From CAWIVH01 sp963839475 (GTDB taxonomy: Bacteria > Acidobacteriota > UBA6911), in contig CAWIVH010000006.1 of assembly GCA_963839475.1 (NCBI GenBank), positions 124,001 through 188,000 of the forward strand: 64,000 nt of DNA, in the 5' to 3' direction. The stretch's first letter is position 1, and each line of letters starts with the position of its first letter. Made by a program: the position numbers and the translations under genes. This document shows positions 16,200-26,409 of this stretch, piece by piece. Under the pieces are notes generated by a model, which saw nothing but the letters and a program-made list of their open reading frames with translations, was not told the origin of the DNA and did not search any database.

Positions 16200-17249
16200 A
16201 TGGCCACAACGACTGAACCGCAAAAGCCCAAAGGCAACACCAATCGCATCGGCCTCCTGATGCAGGATTACAAAGGCAAGGACTCCACACTCTGCGCCGG
16301 CTGCGGTCATGATGCGATCACGAGTCAGATCATCCGATCGTTTTTTCAGTACGGCGTGGAGCCCCAGCGGGTGATCAAGTTGTCGGGCATCGGATGTTCC
16401 TCGAAGACCCCGGCCTACTTTCTGAACCGTTCCCACGGTTTCAATGCCGTGCACGGCCGCATGCCGACGATCGCCACCGGCGCCATCCTGGCGAACCGGT
16501 CATTGATCGCCATCGGGGTGAGTGGCGACGGCGACACCGCATCGATCGGAATGGGGCATTTCGTGCACCTGCTGCGCCGCAACATCCCGATGATTTACAT
16601 CATGGAAAACAACGGCGTTTATGGGTTGACCAAAGGGCAGTTTTCCGCAACTTCCGATATCGGATCCACACTCAAGACCGGGGTGGTGAACGATCTGCCG
16701 GCCATCGACTGCTGCGCGCTGGCGATCGAGCTCGGCTGCAACTATGTCGCCCGCTCTTTCGCCGGCGACCCGAAACAGCTGGTCGCCTTGCTGGAGGGAG
16801 CTATCGGCCACCGCGGAACGGCTTTCCTCGATGTCATCTCGCCGTGCGTGACGTTCAACAACCACGACGATTCCACCAAGAGCTACAAGTACGCGCGTGA
16901 ATCGGAGGAGCTGCTGCACGAGGTCAGCTTTGTTCCTTTCTACGAACCGATCGGCGTGGATTATGACGAAGGTGTTGCCAAGGTGGTGGAACTACACGAC
17001 GGTTCGCGCATCACTCTGAAAAAGCTCGAGCGTGACTTCAATCCGGGGAGCCGGCTGGATTCGATGCGGCTGCTGCATGAATCAAGGGAGAAAGGCGAAT
17101 TCCTGACCGGCCTCCTATTCATCGATCCTGGGAAACCGTCCTTCACCGAATTGCTCAATATGCCTGACGAACCGCTGGGGCAACTGCCGGCGGAGCGGGT
17201 GAGGCCCTCCGCCGCGGCGCTGGACGAGATAATGGATGCCCTGAGGTAG
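16200..17249 (+). CDS. korB: 2-oxoacid:ferredoxin oxidoreductase beta subunit
   Basis: 349-residue thiamine-pyrophosphate-binding subunit paired with KorA. Iron-sulfur ligands are visible: CAGCGHD near residue 28 (CxxC), LSGIGCSSKTP near 63 and ISPCVTFNNHD near 217, together the four Cys of a [4Fe-4S] cluster. The TPP/Mg motif is GDGDTASIGMGHF ... RNIPMIYIMENNGVYGLTKGQ. ATG 16200 has AAGGAGAG upstream, inside the end of korA, indicating coupled translation. Together KorAB transfer electrons from 2-oxoacid oxidation to ferredoxin. The 2-oxoglutarate assignment rests on architecture; other 2-oxoacids are possible. Confidence 0.93.
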   Translation: MATTTEPQKPKGNTNRIGLLMQDYKGKDSTLCAGCGHDAITSQIIRSFFQYGVEPQRVIKLSGIGCSSKTPAYFLNRSHGFNAVHGRMPTIATGAILANRSLIAIGVSGDGDTASIGMGHFVHLLRRNIPMIYIMENNGVYGLTKGQFSATSDIGSTLKTGVVNDLPAIDCCALAIELGCNYVARSFAGDPKQLVALLEGAIGHRGTAFLDVISPCVTFNNHDDSTKSYKYARESEELLHEVSFVPFYEPIGVDYDEGVAKVVELHDGSRITLKKLERDFNPGSRLDSMRLLHESREKGEFLTGLLFIDPGKPSFTELLNMPDEPLGQLPAERVRPSAAALDEIMDALR

Positions 17250-17536
17250 ACTGTAAAGGGGGACATCCCTGGTCTTCGGTTGCTCGCGGCCGTCGCAGCA
17301 AATCTGCGAGGCTGCAACATAAAGCAGTCCGCGCCGGCGCCATAATGCACACAGGCTTGGCGAGGATGGTGTGAAAGCTCTAGGCATCCTTTCCTGCCCG
17401 CTCACCTTCCGGGTGCGCTCCTCCGTGGCTGGTGGCTATTGCAAGGGGTGATGCGCCGAGGTTATTCTCTCGATCATGCGGTGAGCGCGGCTGGGGTCCC
17501 GGGCTTGCCGGGCATGGAGAACAAGAGGGAAAACCT

Positions 17537-19237
17537 ATGAAGAAGCTCCTTTTCGGACTGGTACTGGTTTTCGTTCTGACAACGAGTGCCACAACTGCAA
17601 AAAAAATCTACCCCTATCGTTGGGTGCGGGTCGGCTCAGGCCTTAGGAATAGCGCTGATGTGGAGAAGGTCCGAAAAATCGCGGAGACCGCGGCCCAGCA
17701 TGGATTAAATGGGATTCTGCTCTCGGCAGGACTCGACTCCCTTGACCTCAAGCCGGCGCAATATCACGAGAACCTGAAGGAAGTTCGCAAAATTTGCCAA
17801 AACCTGAAGCTGGATATAATCCCGTCCTTTCTTTCCGCCGGTTACGGCGGCGCGGTGCTGTCGCACGACAAAAACCTGGCCGCGGGACTGCCGGTCAAAG
17901 ATGCCCTCTTCGTCGTAAAAAACGGTGAGGCAAGGTTGCAGGCTGATCCGGAGGTACTCGTTTTGAACGGCGGATTTGAGGATGTCGGCGCAGACCAGAT
18001 CAAAGGCTTCAGCTTTACCGGTGGTCCCGGGGAATTTGTGATCCGGGATCGATCCGTTCATTCGGAAGGTGCGGTTTCGCTGCGGTTTGAGAATTTCCGG
18101 AAGGCGCCGGAACAGACTATCAGCATCCGGCAAACAGTCGAGGTTGCCCCCTATCGGCATTACCGTCTGAGTTGCCTGGTCAAATCGGCAGATCTCCATC
18201 CCTCCGATCCGTTCGGAACCGGCAACTTCCAGCTCAAAGTATTGGGTGGAGTGGATAAGCGCCCGCTGCAATTCGAGAATCCGAAACTCGCTTCAAACGA
18301 CGATTGGCACAGGGTTGCCGTCGGTTTCAACACCTGGGGATATGACAGGGTCGAGATTGTCCCTACCGTCACCAGGGGCGGGGACGGCCGATTCTGGATT
18401 GACGACTTGAAACTCGAAGAAATCGGATTGGCAAACATCCTGCGCCGATCCGGTACGCCGCTGACGGTGAAGGGGGATTCGAACGGGCAGGAATATTCAG
18501 AAGGGAAAGATTTTGCCGAGCTTGCAGATTCGGCCATCAATTTTCACGTGGATCACGATGGGCCATCGATCCGCATCTCCCCGGGAAGCCGGATTTCCGA
18601 AGGAGAGCGCCTGCGTGTCAGCTTCTACCACGGCACTTTCATTTACAATGACCAGACCCCGATCTGCATGTCGGAGTCAAAAGTCTACGCGATCTGGGAA
18701 ACGCAGATTCGCCTGGTTCATCAGGCTCTGGCCCCGCGGTACTACATGCTGAATATGGACGAACTCCGGGTCGGCGGATCCTGTGAGGCTTGCCGGAAAA
18801 GAAAGATGACGATGGGGCAGATCCTGGGGGATACACTGACCCGGCAATTCAATATGATCAAGACGGTAAATCCGGACGCCGAGGTTTTCGTCTGGTCCGA
18901 TATGCTGGATCCAAATCACAACGCCAATCCCGGGCGTAAATGGTATTACCTCGCAGAAGGGACCTACACCGAGTCCTGGAAATACATCCCGAAGGAACTG
19001 AACATTGTCTGCTGGTATTACGAGGTTCGCATCCCCAGTTTGAAACACTTTTCCAGCCTCGGATTCAAGACCATGGCGGGATCTTATTATGATGCGGACA
19101 ACCTGGACAATCCGAGAGGCTGGCTCGAAGCCCTGGATGAAACGCCGGGCGCCCAAGGGATCCTTTACACAACCTGGCTGGATAAATACGATCTCCTGGG
19201 CGGGTTTGGCGACCTCGTTTCCAAAAGGGGAGAATAG
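17537..19237 (+). CDS. Secreted glycosidase-like TIM-barrel protein with inserted carbohydrate-binding domain
   Basis: 566-residue exported protein. ATG 17537 starts a signal peptide (KKLLFGLVLVFVLTTSATTA) and has GAGGGA upstream. The barrel begins at about 40 (VEKVRKIAETAAQHGLNGIL). Residues about 140-290 resemble a jelly-roll carbohydrate-binding insert (NGGFEDVGADQIKGFSF and EGAVSLRFENF). The barrel resumes with YYMLNMDELRVGGSC, where the Asp-Glu pair recalls the catalytic DE of GH20-type hexosaminidases, then EVFVWSDMLDPNHN and GILYTTWLDKYD. I cannot place it in a named family with confidence. A monocistronic gene, convergent with the DUF5916 gene. Confidence 0.75.
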   Translation: MKKLLFGLVLVFVLTTSATTAKKIYPYRWVRVGSGLRNSADVEKVRKIAETAAQHGLNGILLSAGLDSLDLKPAQYHENLKEVRKICQNLKLDIIPSFLSAGYGGAVLSHDKNLAAGLPVKDALFVVKNGEARLQADPEVLVLNGGFEDVGADQIKGFSFTGGPGEFVIRDRSVHSEGAVSLRFENFRKAPEQTISIRQTVEVAPYRHYRLSCLVKSADLHPSDPFGTGNFQLKVLGGVDKRPLQFENPKLASNDDWHRVAVGFNTWGYDRVEIVPTVTRGGDGRFWIDDLKLEEIGLANILRRSGTPLTVKGDSNGQEYSEGKDFAELADSAINFHVDHDGPSIRISPGSRISEGERLRVSFYHGTFIYNDQTPICMSESKVYAIWETQIRLVHQALAPRYYMLNMDELRVGGSCEACRKRKMTMGQILGDTLTRQFNMIKTVNPDAEVFVWSDMLDPNHNANPGRKWYYLAEGTYTESWKYIPKELNIVCWYYEVRIPSLKHFSSLGFKTMAGSYYDADNLDNPRGWLEALDETPGAQGILYTTWLDKYDLLGGFGDLVSKRGE

Positions 19238-19408
19238 TCCATCCTGATCAAAGGCATGGGCAGAGCCCACCATGCAGATCCCTATTTGTCAGGCAGACGC
19301 ATTCACCAGCAGCTAGTTCCATGGCAACTCAGCCGCAAGTTGCCCTCTGGACGAGCGACTGCCGGGCGCGTCGATGCAGAAAATCGCAGCGGCGGGCTGG
19401 CGCCGAGC

Positions 19409-21676
19409 CTAAAATCGATGGAGGTAGGAAACTTTGAAAAACAGGCTGCGCTGGTTGTTGAAGTAAGCCCCGCTCCCGCGCACAAGCTGCTGGCTATCGA
19501 GGCCGCCTCTTTCGTACAACGCTCCGTAACCCGCATAAGCCACGGTTCCAGGCATAAGTTCATAGGAACCGAGAAAATCAAGGAGCCAACGTGCTTTTGA
19601 GTTGTCGAACTGGGCAATGCCCCGGACCGCGAAACGCTTATTAAACTGATAGGTGGTGCGTGTGTTCAGTATGTTGACGGCAAAGACACGTTCTCCAGTC
19701 GAAAGCCGCTCGAAAACATCCCGCGTGAAATATACCTGCTGATTCAGCTTGGAATTCGGCTGCAGGATGATACCGGCTCCCGCAACCATTTCTTTTCCCG
19801 GAAATGGATTCACCGGATCATAAAAGGTAGACCGCGAGAAGCTGATGTTCGACTGGAAATTGAGCCAGCGGAACCACTGCGCTCCGCCCATGGCTTCAAT
19901 GCTGCGGACCTCGAACATCTGCTGAGCCCACGGCTCCCGCCCTTTGACAATATTAACTTGGAGCCTTCCCTGACGCGTGAAATTGAAGCGAAACCCACCG
20001 ACCGCGATCCTCTCGAAGCCGCCCTGAATACGATCGTCGTAACCTCGAGTGAAGATGAACGGGTTGAATTTTTTGAACCAGGGATGCCGCTGTTGATCGG
20101 GGTAAAAATTAACGCCCGAATAAATCCAGCCCCCGGTGATCCCCGTGCGATTATAAAACCCGGTATCCATCTGGAAATCGCGGTCGAAATGCTCCATCTG
20201 GAATCCGCCTTCGAAGCGCTTGCTGGAATAAAAATAGGAAGATTGACCTGCCATTCCCTTCCAGGAGTCCGTGCCATCCGAAGATACCGTCTGAGTACCG
20301 ATGAAAGTAGCAGACAGCGATTGGTGCTCTCCTATATGTTTGGAGACATCGCCCGCCATTACCCGGTTGTGCCCATCGCCAAATTCTGTATCTGTGAATA
20401 AGGCGCCTACATAACTGCCTTTCCCGAGGCCATAGGTCAGCCGGCCGATATTGAAGCTTTTGCGCTCGCCGAAATACGGGTCCGAACTGTCGGTTTGGCC
20501 GGGCGCTCGATCCGATGCCGATAGGGTTGCGAAGGTAAACTTACCGAGGGATCCGGTGAGTTTGAACCCGTAGAGCGGATCGATGATGCGCCGTGTGTGC
20601 ACCGCGGTCGACATGTTGCCGTCTCCGCCGGTTCCTGCCAGCTCGAATGTTCCCATCCCTTCCATGAAAAAGGGGCGTTTTTCGCTGTAGAAGATAGGGT
20701 ATCGACGGTTGACTTCCACCTGGAATGCATCGCTTTCAACCTGGCTGAAATCAGGCCGGATGGTTCCATCGGCGGTGATGGATGAAGTGATTCCATATTT
20801 CATGGTTAATCCGGCGTCCGCTTTCGAATCCGCATCTTCCCACTCCCCTGGTGCGGATCGAGCCTGCAACATCGAATAGGTGAAATTGGGGATAGCTTCC
20901 AGGGTAAGAGGCTGCTTCAAATCCTGCATGCTGATCGGGGCATGCCGGGTGAAAATGGATTGGCCGCGGGGTAAATCAGGCCATGACGCCGACACTCCCA
21001 GCCGGCTTACCCGTCGCCAGAAAAGCACCGCCATGGGCACATTGGCGCCGCTCTTAAAGCGGATGCTTTTAAACGGTAATCGGATTTCGACGGTATACCC
21101 TTCGGGCGTGATTCTTCCGGCGCTGTCCCAGACCCAATCGGGCGATACATTTTCGCCTGCGGTGCTGCTGGTCAAAATGTCCGCCTGGATGCCGCTGGGA
21201 TTCACGAACATGTCATAGGTGCTTTGCCCGCTCCCAAGCGAATCGAGGCTCAGCCCAACCCAATCGTCATTCCACAGTGTATCCCTTCGAGCGATGGAGG
21301 TCTTGATTTTACCGGGTTCGGGATCCAGGCACCGGAATGCAAAATAGAGGTAGTTTTTGTCGTAGACGGCCCACACCTCGGTCTTTTGCGCCAGTTTTTC
21401 TCCATAAGAAGGGTTGTAGGTCAGCCACTCGCCCAGCTGAAGCGGCGGCGTTTTCCATGCTGGATCATCCAGGTTGCCATCGATCACTGGCGGGAGATCG
21501 AGGAAGGCCAGTTTCATGGGCGGCAGCTTGCGGGGTTCGGGAATAGAGGACCCGGCCGGGACTTGCTCTTGTTTTACCTGGCCAGGCTTGGATTGGCCGA
21601 GGCTGATGGAGGCCGGGCCTAAAAATAACAAAAGCATCCACGGCAGGATGGGAACAATCGGCAGGTTCGGGCGCAT
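19409..21676 (-). CDS. DUF5916 outer-membrane protein with N-terminal CBM9-like domain
   Basis: 755-residue exported protein. A signal segment (PWMLLLFLGPASISLGQ) is followed by a family-9 carbohydrate-binding-like domain (PVIDGNLDDPAWKTPP, YLYFAFRCLDPEPGKI, DDWVGLSLDS). The remainder is the DUF5916 region (GTIRPDFSQVESDAFQVEVN, RYPIFYSEKRPFFMEG), rich in alternating beta strands and ending FKVSYLHRF, the C-terminal aromatic expected of an outer-membrane barrel. Function is unknown; glycan or ligand binding at the cell surface is an inference. No strong Shine-Dalgarno sequence precedes ATG 21676. Likely monocistronic. Confidence 0.85.
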   Translation of the reverse strand: MRPNLPIVPILPWMLLLFLGPASISLGQSKPGQVKQEQVPAGSSIPEPRKLPPMKLAFLDLPPVIDGNLDDPAWKTPPLQLGEWLTYNPSYGEKLAQKTEVWAVYDKNYLYFAFRCLDPEPGKIKTSIARRDTLWNDDWVGLSLDSLGSGQSTYDMFVNPSGIQADILTSSTAGENVSPDWVWDSAGRITPEGYTVEIRLPFKSIRFKSGANVPMAVLFWRRVSRLGVSASWPDLPRGQSIFTRHAPISMQDLKQPLTLEAIPNFTYSMLQARSAPGEWEDADSKADAGLTMKYGITSSITADGTIRPDFSQVESDAFQVEVNRRYPIFYSEKRPFFMEGMGTFELAGTGGDGNMSTAVHTRRIIDPLYGFKLTGSLGKFTFATLSASDRAPGQTDSSDPYFGERKSFNIGRLTYGLGKGSYVGALFTDTEFGDGHNRVMAGDVSKHIGEHQSLSATFIGTQTVSSDGTDSWKGMAGQSSYFYSSKRFEGGFQMEHFDRDFQMDTGFYNRTGITGGWIYSGVNFYPDQQRHPWFKKFNPFIFTRGYDDRIQGGFERIAVGGFRFNFTRQGRLQVNIVKGREPWAQQMFEVRSIEAMGGAQWFRWLNFQSNISFSRSTFYDPVNPFPGKEMVAGAGIILQPNSKLNQQVYFTRDVFERLSTGERVFAVNILNTRTTYQFNKRFAVRGIAQFDNSKARWLLDFLGSYELMPGTVAYAGYGALYERGGLDSQQLVRGSGAYFNNQRSLFFKVSYLHRF

Positions 21677-22032
21677 TCGTACGTCTCAGTAGGAGGCACT
21701 TCTATCGAGCCAAACATGTAAGACGCAATTTCGGGGCAAAAGGTTTGGGAAATCAACTGAACGTACCAAAATAGCCATCCCTATCGGTTGGCGGCAACAC
21801 CATGGGATAGGGAAGGAAAAGAGGAAAAAGGGTTGAAGGCCCACCCCAAAAAGCAGGTGAGAGCGCTTTTATTCTTCAGAGCAGGCCAGCTTACATTCTG
21901 GTCCAGGTTTAGGTTCACGACGAGGTCCAGGAATTCAAGAGATTCGCAATAAAAAATGACCAAGGCAGGCGTAGGGCGGCGTGCTCCGAAGGTGCTGGGG
22001 AAATATTCTCAAAACGGCGGTGGGGGTGATTC
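21677..22032. other. Intergenic stretch, no gene recognised
   Basis: 356 bases between two minus-strand genes. It contains CCCTATC and GATAGGG arms near 21780-21825 that could pair around a loop of about 30. No convincing coding region, RNA gene or operator was seen. Confidence 0.4.
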
Positions 22033-23319
22033 CTAGCGTAAGAACACAGTGGATTCCTTCGCTACCGTGACCGGAATGGTCCGGCGAACTCCTGATTTGA
22101 CATCGAACACGGCAAGGGCGCCGTTGGCCACGATGAGGATTTCGCTCGGGCTCAGCCAGCCCTTGGCGACGGCATTGGGAAGCCATGCCAAGCGGTTTGT
22201 AAAATCCTTACCTCCGATAATCTCGACCGCAGGGAGCCCGGCCAGGCTTTGACGAATGCGAGCCAATTCGCCGGCATCGGGTTTGCCCTCACTGGAGAGC
22301 CGGATTTCGCTCCCGGGCAGCGAGGTTGAGGCAATAGTGAGGGCAATGGAAGGGCCATCAGGAGAAAACTTCACATTGGAGGTAAAAAAACTGACATCAT
22401 AGTTCAGGTTTTTATATCGGCGGTGTTCATCAAATAGAATGATGGATCTTCCGCTGCTATCGAAGATGGTCTGGTCGTTACCCTCATTGTCCCACCCGCA
22501 ACATCCGCCGTCGAGGATTCGATGGATGATCGCCGCTCCCCCTTGAGCCGCATCCTGGATTTCTTCCAGAGCCTGGGTAAGCTTGCGCGCCAACCACTTC
22601 CCTGTGGTTTTTTTATAGACATGACTCGATTGGTAGGTAGTTCCGATCTGCCCTGGTATCCAATGGCTTACCACGAAGAAATCATCCAGACCCTCATCGG
22701 GAACCCAGACTCCGGCTTCCGGGCAGGTCTCGGAACAGACCCCCGTCCCGCACTCGCATTTGGGAAAGGAGAACTGGGCGATTTGCGAGGCTTGCCCGCC
22801 GGCCAGGTCGGTTTCCCAGACCCGGAAGCTTGCGGATACCGACCCGTCCACCCCTTCGGCATTCTTGATGATTCTGAATTCGTTTTCAAAACAGTACAGA
22901 TGCCCACCATCGCGCGACAACGCCCATCGTCGATCATGTTCGACGGTGGCATTCTTTTGCGTCGGCGGGGGCCCTCCATCGCCGGGGAAGCGATCGAGGA
23001 TCAGCGCAGACCGGCCGTTCCAAAGCCACAGTTTGCCGGATGGGAAATGCCGGTCCGGATCGCCGAACTGAATCCTGGGATCGGAATAAAACAGCATCTG
23101 GCCGCTGCGGTTTACCTGCAGATTCTCCGGGTCCAGCAAAAACTCGGGCGGAACCTTGATTTTGTTGATGGCGGTCCAGGTCGAGGGATCATATTCGACC
23201 ATCTGGCCAGGCGCCTGGAGCACCCACAGACGCTTTTCAGACGGCGGTACAGCCGAAACACTGAAGGTGACAATCAGTCCGGAAAAAAAGCAGAACACGG
23301 ACCAGTATCTGGTACACAT
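22033..23319 (-). CDS. Secreted beta-propeller-like protein of unknown function
   Basis: 428-residue protein with an N-terminal signal segment (SVFCFFSGLIVTFSVSAV). The mature part shows repeated strand motifs of a WD/NHL-like propeller: RLWVLQAPGQMVEYDPS, GKLWLWNGRSALILDRF, RSIILFDEHRRYKNLNYDV and LAVFDVKSGVRRTIPVTV. A Cys-rich segment (CECGTGVCSETC) and GGCCGWDNEG suggest disulfides or metal binding. GGGAGGAAACGGGC precedes ATG 23319. It lies 105 bases downstream of the TonB-receptor gene start direction boundary on the other side, so co-transcription with that receptor is possible. No family name can be assigned. Confidence 0.7.
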   Translation of the reverse strand: MCTRYWSVFCFFSGLIVTFSVSAVPPSEKRLWVLQAPGQMVEYDPSTWTAINKIKVPPEFLLDPENLQVNRSGQMLFYSDPRIQFGDPDRHFPSGKLWLWNGRSALILDRFPGDGGPPPTQKNATVEHDRRWALSRDGGHLYCFENEFRIIKNAEGVDGSVSASFRVWETDLAGGQASQIAQFSFPKCECGTGVCSETCPEAGVWVPDEGLDDFFVVSHWIPGQIGTTYQSSHVYKKTTGKWLARKLTQALEEIQDAAQGGAAIIHRILDGGCCGWDNEGNDQTIFDSSGRSIILFDEHRRYKNLNYDVSFFTSNVKFSPDGPSIALTIASTSLPGSEIRLSSEGKPDAGELARIRQSLAGLPAVEIIGGKDFTNRLAWLPNAVAKGWLSPSEILIVANGALAVFDVKSGVRRTIPVTVAKESTVFLR

Positions 23320-23424
23320 GCCCGTTTCCTCCCATTATTTAATCGGCAGGTCTGCTGTGTCCGATGTGCAAAATCGGAACTGCAGGCCGGGGCGGGCTTT
23401 CAGGGAAAATCCGGTTTTCGCATG

Positions 23425-26292
23425 CTAAAACGTCAACTTCAGGGCAATTTGAAAAGTTCTGGGATCGCCTGCCGCCGTCATCCGGCCGAATGCCGGCAAC
23501 GGGTTGGACGGGTATGCACCTGGGCCGAAAGTACCGTTCAAGGTCACCCCGTTGACATGATTCAGCGCATTAAACGCCTCGATCACGCCTTCCAAACGGA
23601 TATGCTCACTCATCGAAAAAATCCGGCTCAGCCTGGCGTTGACGACGAAATAATCGAACCCCGTGCCGGCGTTCCTGGGGATGAATGCACCGTCCACGGT
23701 TGGCCTGGCGGCTGTGCCCTGGATCGTATTTGTCCCGGTCGTAATGTTAAAGGGCAGCGTCGAATAGTACTGCAGGATGCTGCTCAGCTGGAAGCCGTGG
23801 CTGAGCCGCTCCCAAAATGTGTGCGCCTTGTCCATCCCGGAGTGGATGGTGCCGTTGATTACCAGGCGATGCCTCTGGTCGTCATCGGAGCGTCCATAAT
23901 CTTTCCAGATATTGAAATTGTCGATGGGCGAGCTGAAGAAAAACTCCCCGACATTATCCAGAGCCTTGGAATAGGTATAGGCGATTCGGTAACTCGCCCA
24001 CCGGCCCGGTTTTTGCGTGAAAGACACTGACAAGCCGTCATAGCGCGAGTCGGCACGTGGCGAATACTGGTTGTTGTTGGCATAAGCGGGATTCGTCCGA
24101 CACCCATTATTGCCGCCTGATGCCACACAGGTGGGGACATTTTGGTTGATCGACATGATCAGATGCAGCCCGCGTATATGCTGATAGCCGACACTCAAGG
24201 TGCGGCGAGCGCCGAGCTGCTGCTCGATTTCGAGGCTGCCCTGCTCGGAATAGGCATTCTGCATCCGCCAGTCCATCGTCGTGATATTGGGCAGAGTGAC
24301 CCATGGTACGGCGGCGTTCAAAATGTTCGGGAACACCGGGGCTCCGTTCTGGCTTGGAGACAAGCTCACGCCGATCTGCCGGAGATTGCCGATGTCGGTG
24401 GAATTTCCCGCTGAGAGGAGTGCATTGGCAAGCGCCCGCAACGGGACGCGATCGTAATACATCCCGAAACCCCCTCGAACGATCGTGCGCCGTTTTTCGA
24501 ACGGCGACCATGCAAATCCAAGACGCGGCGAAACATTGTTCCGGTCCGTCGAGATCGATTGAAGGAACTGCAGATCGTAGCGAAGGCCGAGGTTCATCGT
24601 CAGGCGAGGTGAAATTTTCAACTCGTCCTGCACGTAGAGACCGACATTCGGATTGGTTTGAACAACTAGCGGGTCGCCAAATGTCTGAGTAAATCCGGAA
24701 TTGATATAGGTTCCCGCCAGGAAGTTGGCTAACGATGAAAACGAGTAGCTGCCTCGGAAGGCGCGCGGGAAGTAAATAGCAGTGTCATTGTACAGATAGT
24801 CCACCCCGACCCGAAGCGCGTGCCTTCCCGTCTGATAGGAGAGATTGTCTGCGATCTCATAGAGCTTGTTGTGACGTGCCGCAGGGGAACCCGAAAGAGT
24901 TCCGAAGGAAGCCACGCCCGAAATGCTTACGGCCGGTCCGATGGTGTCGGTGGGAGGCGCTTTCAGGCTGCTATCGGTAAACTGACCTCGTGTCTCGTTC
25001 ATCATCCGTGAGGAGAGAGTCGCAACGTTGCTGACCGCAACCGTCTGATCGACATTGTCGAGTCCCGCGGACGCTGTGGCCGCGCTCAAGCCTCCAGCGC
25101 CGCGGGAATTCTTGCTCTGAATGTCGTAAAGGCTGTAGCGGAAGGATATCTGATCCATCGGGCTGAACTGATGGTCCAGTTTCGCCAAATAGTTGCTGTT
25201 GTGCACGGGGTTGGGATACATCCCGCCGGCAATGAGCGGGCCGGGATATCCTATGGCGCTCAATCTCGTGTTTATCGCAGCCACGTTGGCCGGCGTGATC
25301 GTGATGAGGCCGGATTGGTTCAACCTGCGTTGCTCGAAATTGGTGAAGAAAAAGGTACGGTCTTTGACGATCGGACCTCCGAGGCTGGCCCCGTATTGCG
25401 CCTGGGTCAGCGGAAGCGCCGTGTGAGATATCGCATTGGCGGCATTGAAGCGCTGATTGCGCATAAAGCCGTAAATGTCGCCATGGAGAGAATTCGTACC
25501 GCTTTTGGTTACCATGCTTATGTAGCCGCCTAAAGCACGGCCGAATTCGGCCTGCCCTCCGTTGGTCACCACCTGAAACTCGTGGACGACACCGAGGCCG
25601 TAAAAAACGCCGCTGAGCCCGGCGGCATCGTCGTTTGCCGAAAGTCCGTCCACGATAAAGCTGTTTGAAAAATTCCGTTGACTACCGATGGATATGCCTT
25701 GCCCCGGGACCGCAGAGGTTTCCGCGAAGAGCTGATTGCTCGCCGTGTTCGTCGGAGAAACTCCCGGAACCATGATGGCCAGGTCGATGAAGTTCCGACC
25801 ATTGAGCGGAAGGGTTTGTACCTCCATTTGCGACACGGTTCCGGCGATCTGGCTCCGGGCCGTCTCGAGAACCGGACCCTCGCTGTCGACCAGGATGGTC
25901 GTGGAGCTAAATCCGATTTTGAGCTGGATGGGAAGTTCCAGGGCTGCCCCTACCGTGAGTTGCACCATTCTCGTCGTATTAGCAAAGCCTTGCTGGCTGA
26001 CAGCGATTTCGTAGGGCCCCACCACAAGATAGGGGAACCGGAACCTTCCCTCCCGGTCCGTTTTGGCGGTGCTGGTGCGATTCGTGTCGGTCTGGCGGGC
26101 GGTGATTTCGGCGCCTGCCACCATTGCTCCACTCGGATCAGTCACCCACCCGCTCAAACTCGCAAGATGGATACTTTCCTGCGCAGAAATAGTGTAGGGT
26201 TGAACCGCTCCAATTGTGAGTGTCCATGCAACCGCCGCTATCCATCCATATTTCATTTTGACTTTTCTCATGAAAGACCAACCTGATTGCAT
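23425..26292 (-). CDS. Oar-type TonB-dependent receptor with carboxypeptidase-regulatory domain
   Basis: 955-residue outer-membrane protein. A signal peptide (YGWIAAVAWTLTIGAVQPYT) is followed by a carboxypeptidase-regulatory-like beta domain (LSGWVTDPSGAMVAGAEI, GRFRFPYLVVGPYEIAVSQ). Next is a plug-like region with VQTLPLNGRNFIDLAIMVPG and FIVDGLSANDDAAGLSG, then a long beta barrel ending IALKLTF with a C-terminal Phe. The LPLNGRNF signature is characteristic of the expanded Acidobacteriota receptor family. Ligand unknown. Met codons at 26292 and 26271 both have upstream purine-rich sequence; the longer is reported. The gene precedes the beta-propeller gene on the same strand. Confidence 0.9.
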   Translation of the reverse strand: MQSGWSFMRKVKMKYGWIAAVAWTLTIGAVQPYTISAQESIHLASLSGWVTDPSGAMVAGAEITARQTDTNRTSTAKTDREGRFRFPYLVVGPYEIAVSQQGFANTTRMVQLTVGAALELPIQLKIGFSSTTILVDSEGPVLETARSQIAGTVSQMEVQTLPLNGRNFIDLAIMVPGVSPTNTASNQLFAETSAVPGQGISIGSQRNFSNSFIVDGLSANDDAAGLSGVFYGLGVVHEFQVVTNGGQAEFGRALGGYISMVTKSGTNSLHGDIYGFMRNQRFNAANAISHTALPLTQAQYGASLGGPIVKDRTFFFTNFEQRRLNQSGLITITPANVAAINTRLSAIGYPGPLIAGGMYPNPVHNSNYLAKLDHQFSPMDQISFRYSLYDIQSKNSRGAGGLSAATASAGLDNVDQTVAVSNVATLSSRMMNETRGQFTDSSLKAPPTDTIGPAVSISGVASFGTLSGSPAARHNKLYEIADNLSYQTGRHALRVGVDYLYNDTAIYFPRAFRGSYSFSSLANFLAGTYINSGFTQTFGDPLVVQTNPNVGLYVQDELKISPRLTMNLGLRYDLQFLQSISTDRNNVSPRLGFAWSPFEKRRTIVRGGFGMYYDRVPLRALANALLSAGNSTDIGNLRQIGVSLSPSQNGAPVFPNILNAAVPWVTLPNITTMDWRMQNAYSEQGSLEIEQQLGARRTLSVGYQHIRGLHLIMSINQNVPTCVASGGNNGCRTNPAYANNNQYSPRADSRYDGLSVSFTQKPGRWASYRIAYTYSKALDNVGEFFFSSPIDNFNIWKDYGRSDDDQRHRLVINGTIHSGMDKAHTFWERLSHGFQLSSILQYYSTLPFNITTGTNTIQGTAARPTVDGAFIPRNAGTGFDYFVVNARLSRIFSMSEHIRLEGVIEAFNALNHVNGVTLNGTFGPGAYPSNPLPAFGRMTAAGDPRTFQIALKLTF

Positions 26293-26409
26293 TCATGCCT
26301 GTCCCCTTGGAGCTATCGGGAAGATCTCGTCGGAAACTGCAAATAATCCGACCAATAAGAGCCTTGCGGGAGGTTTCTGCTCCAAAGGGGATGATGGATC
26401 TGAATCAGT

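Noticed and set aside
14749..16290. Long minus-strand open frame opposite korA
   Set aside because: Its translation has no recognisable motifs and mirrors the GC-rich codon pattern of the certain plus-strand korA gene; treated as an antisense shadow.
21781..21963. 60-codon minus-strand frame in the gap after the DUF5916 gene
   Set aside because: No ribosome-binding site or recognisable motif.
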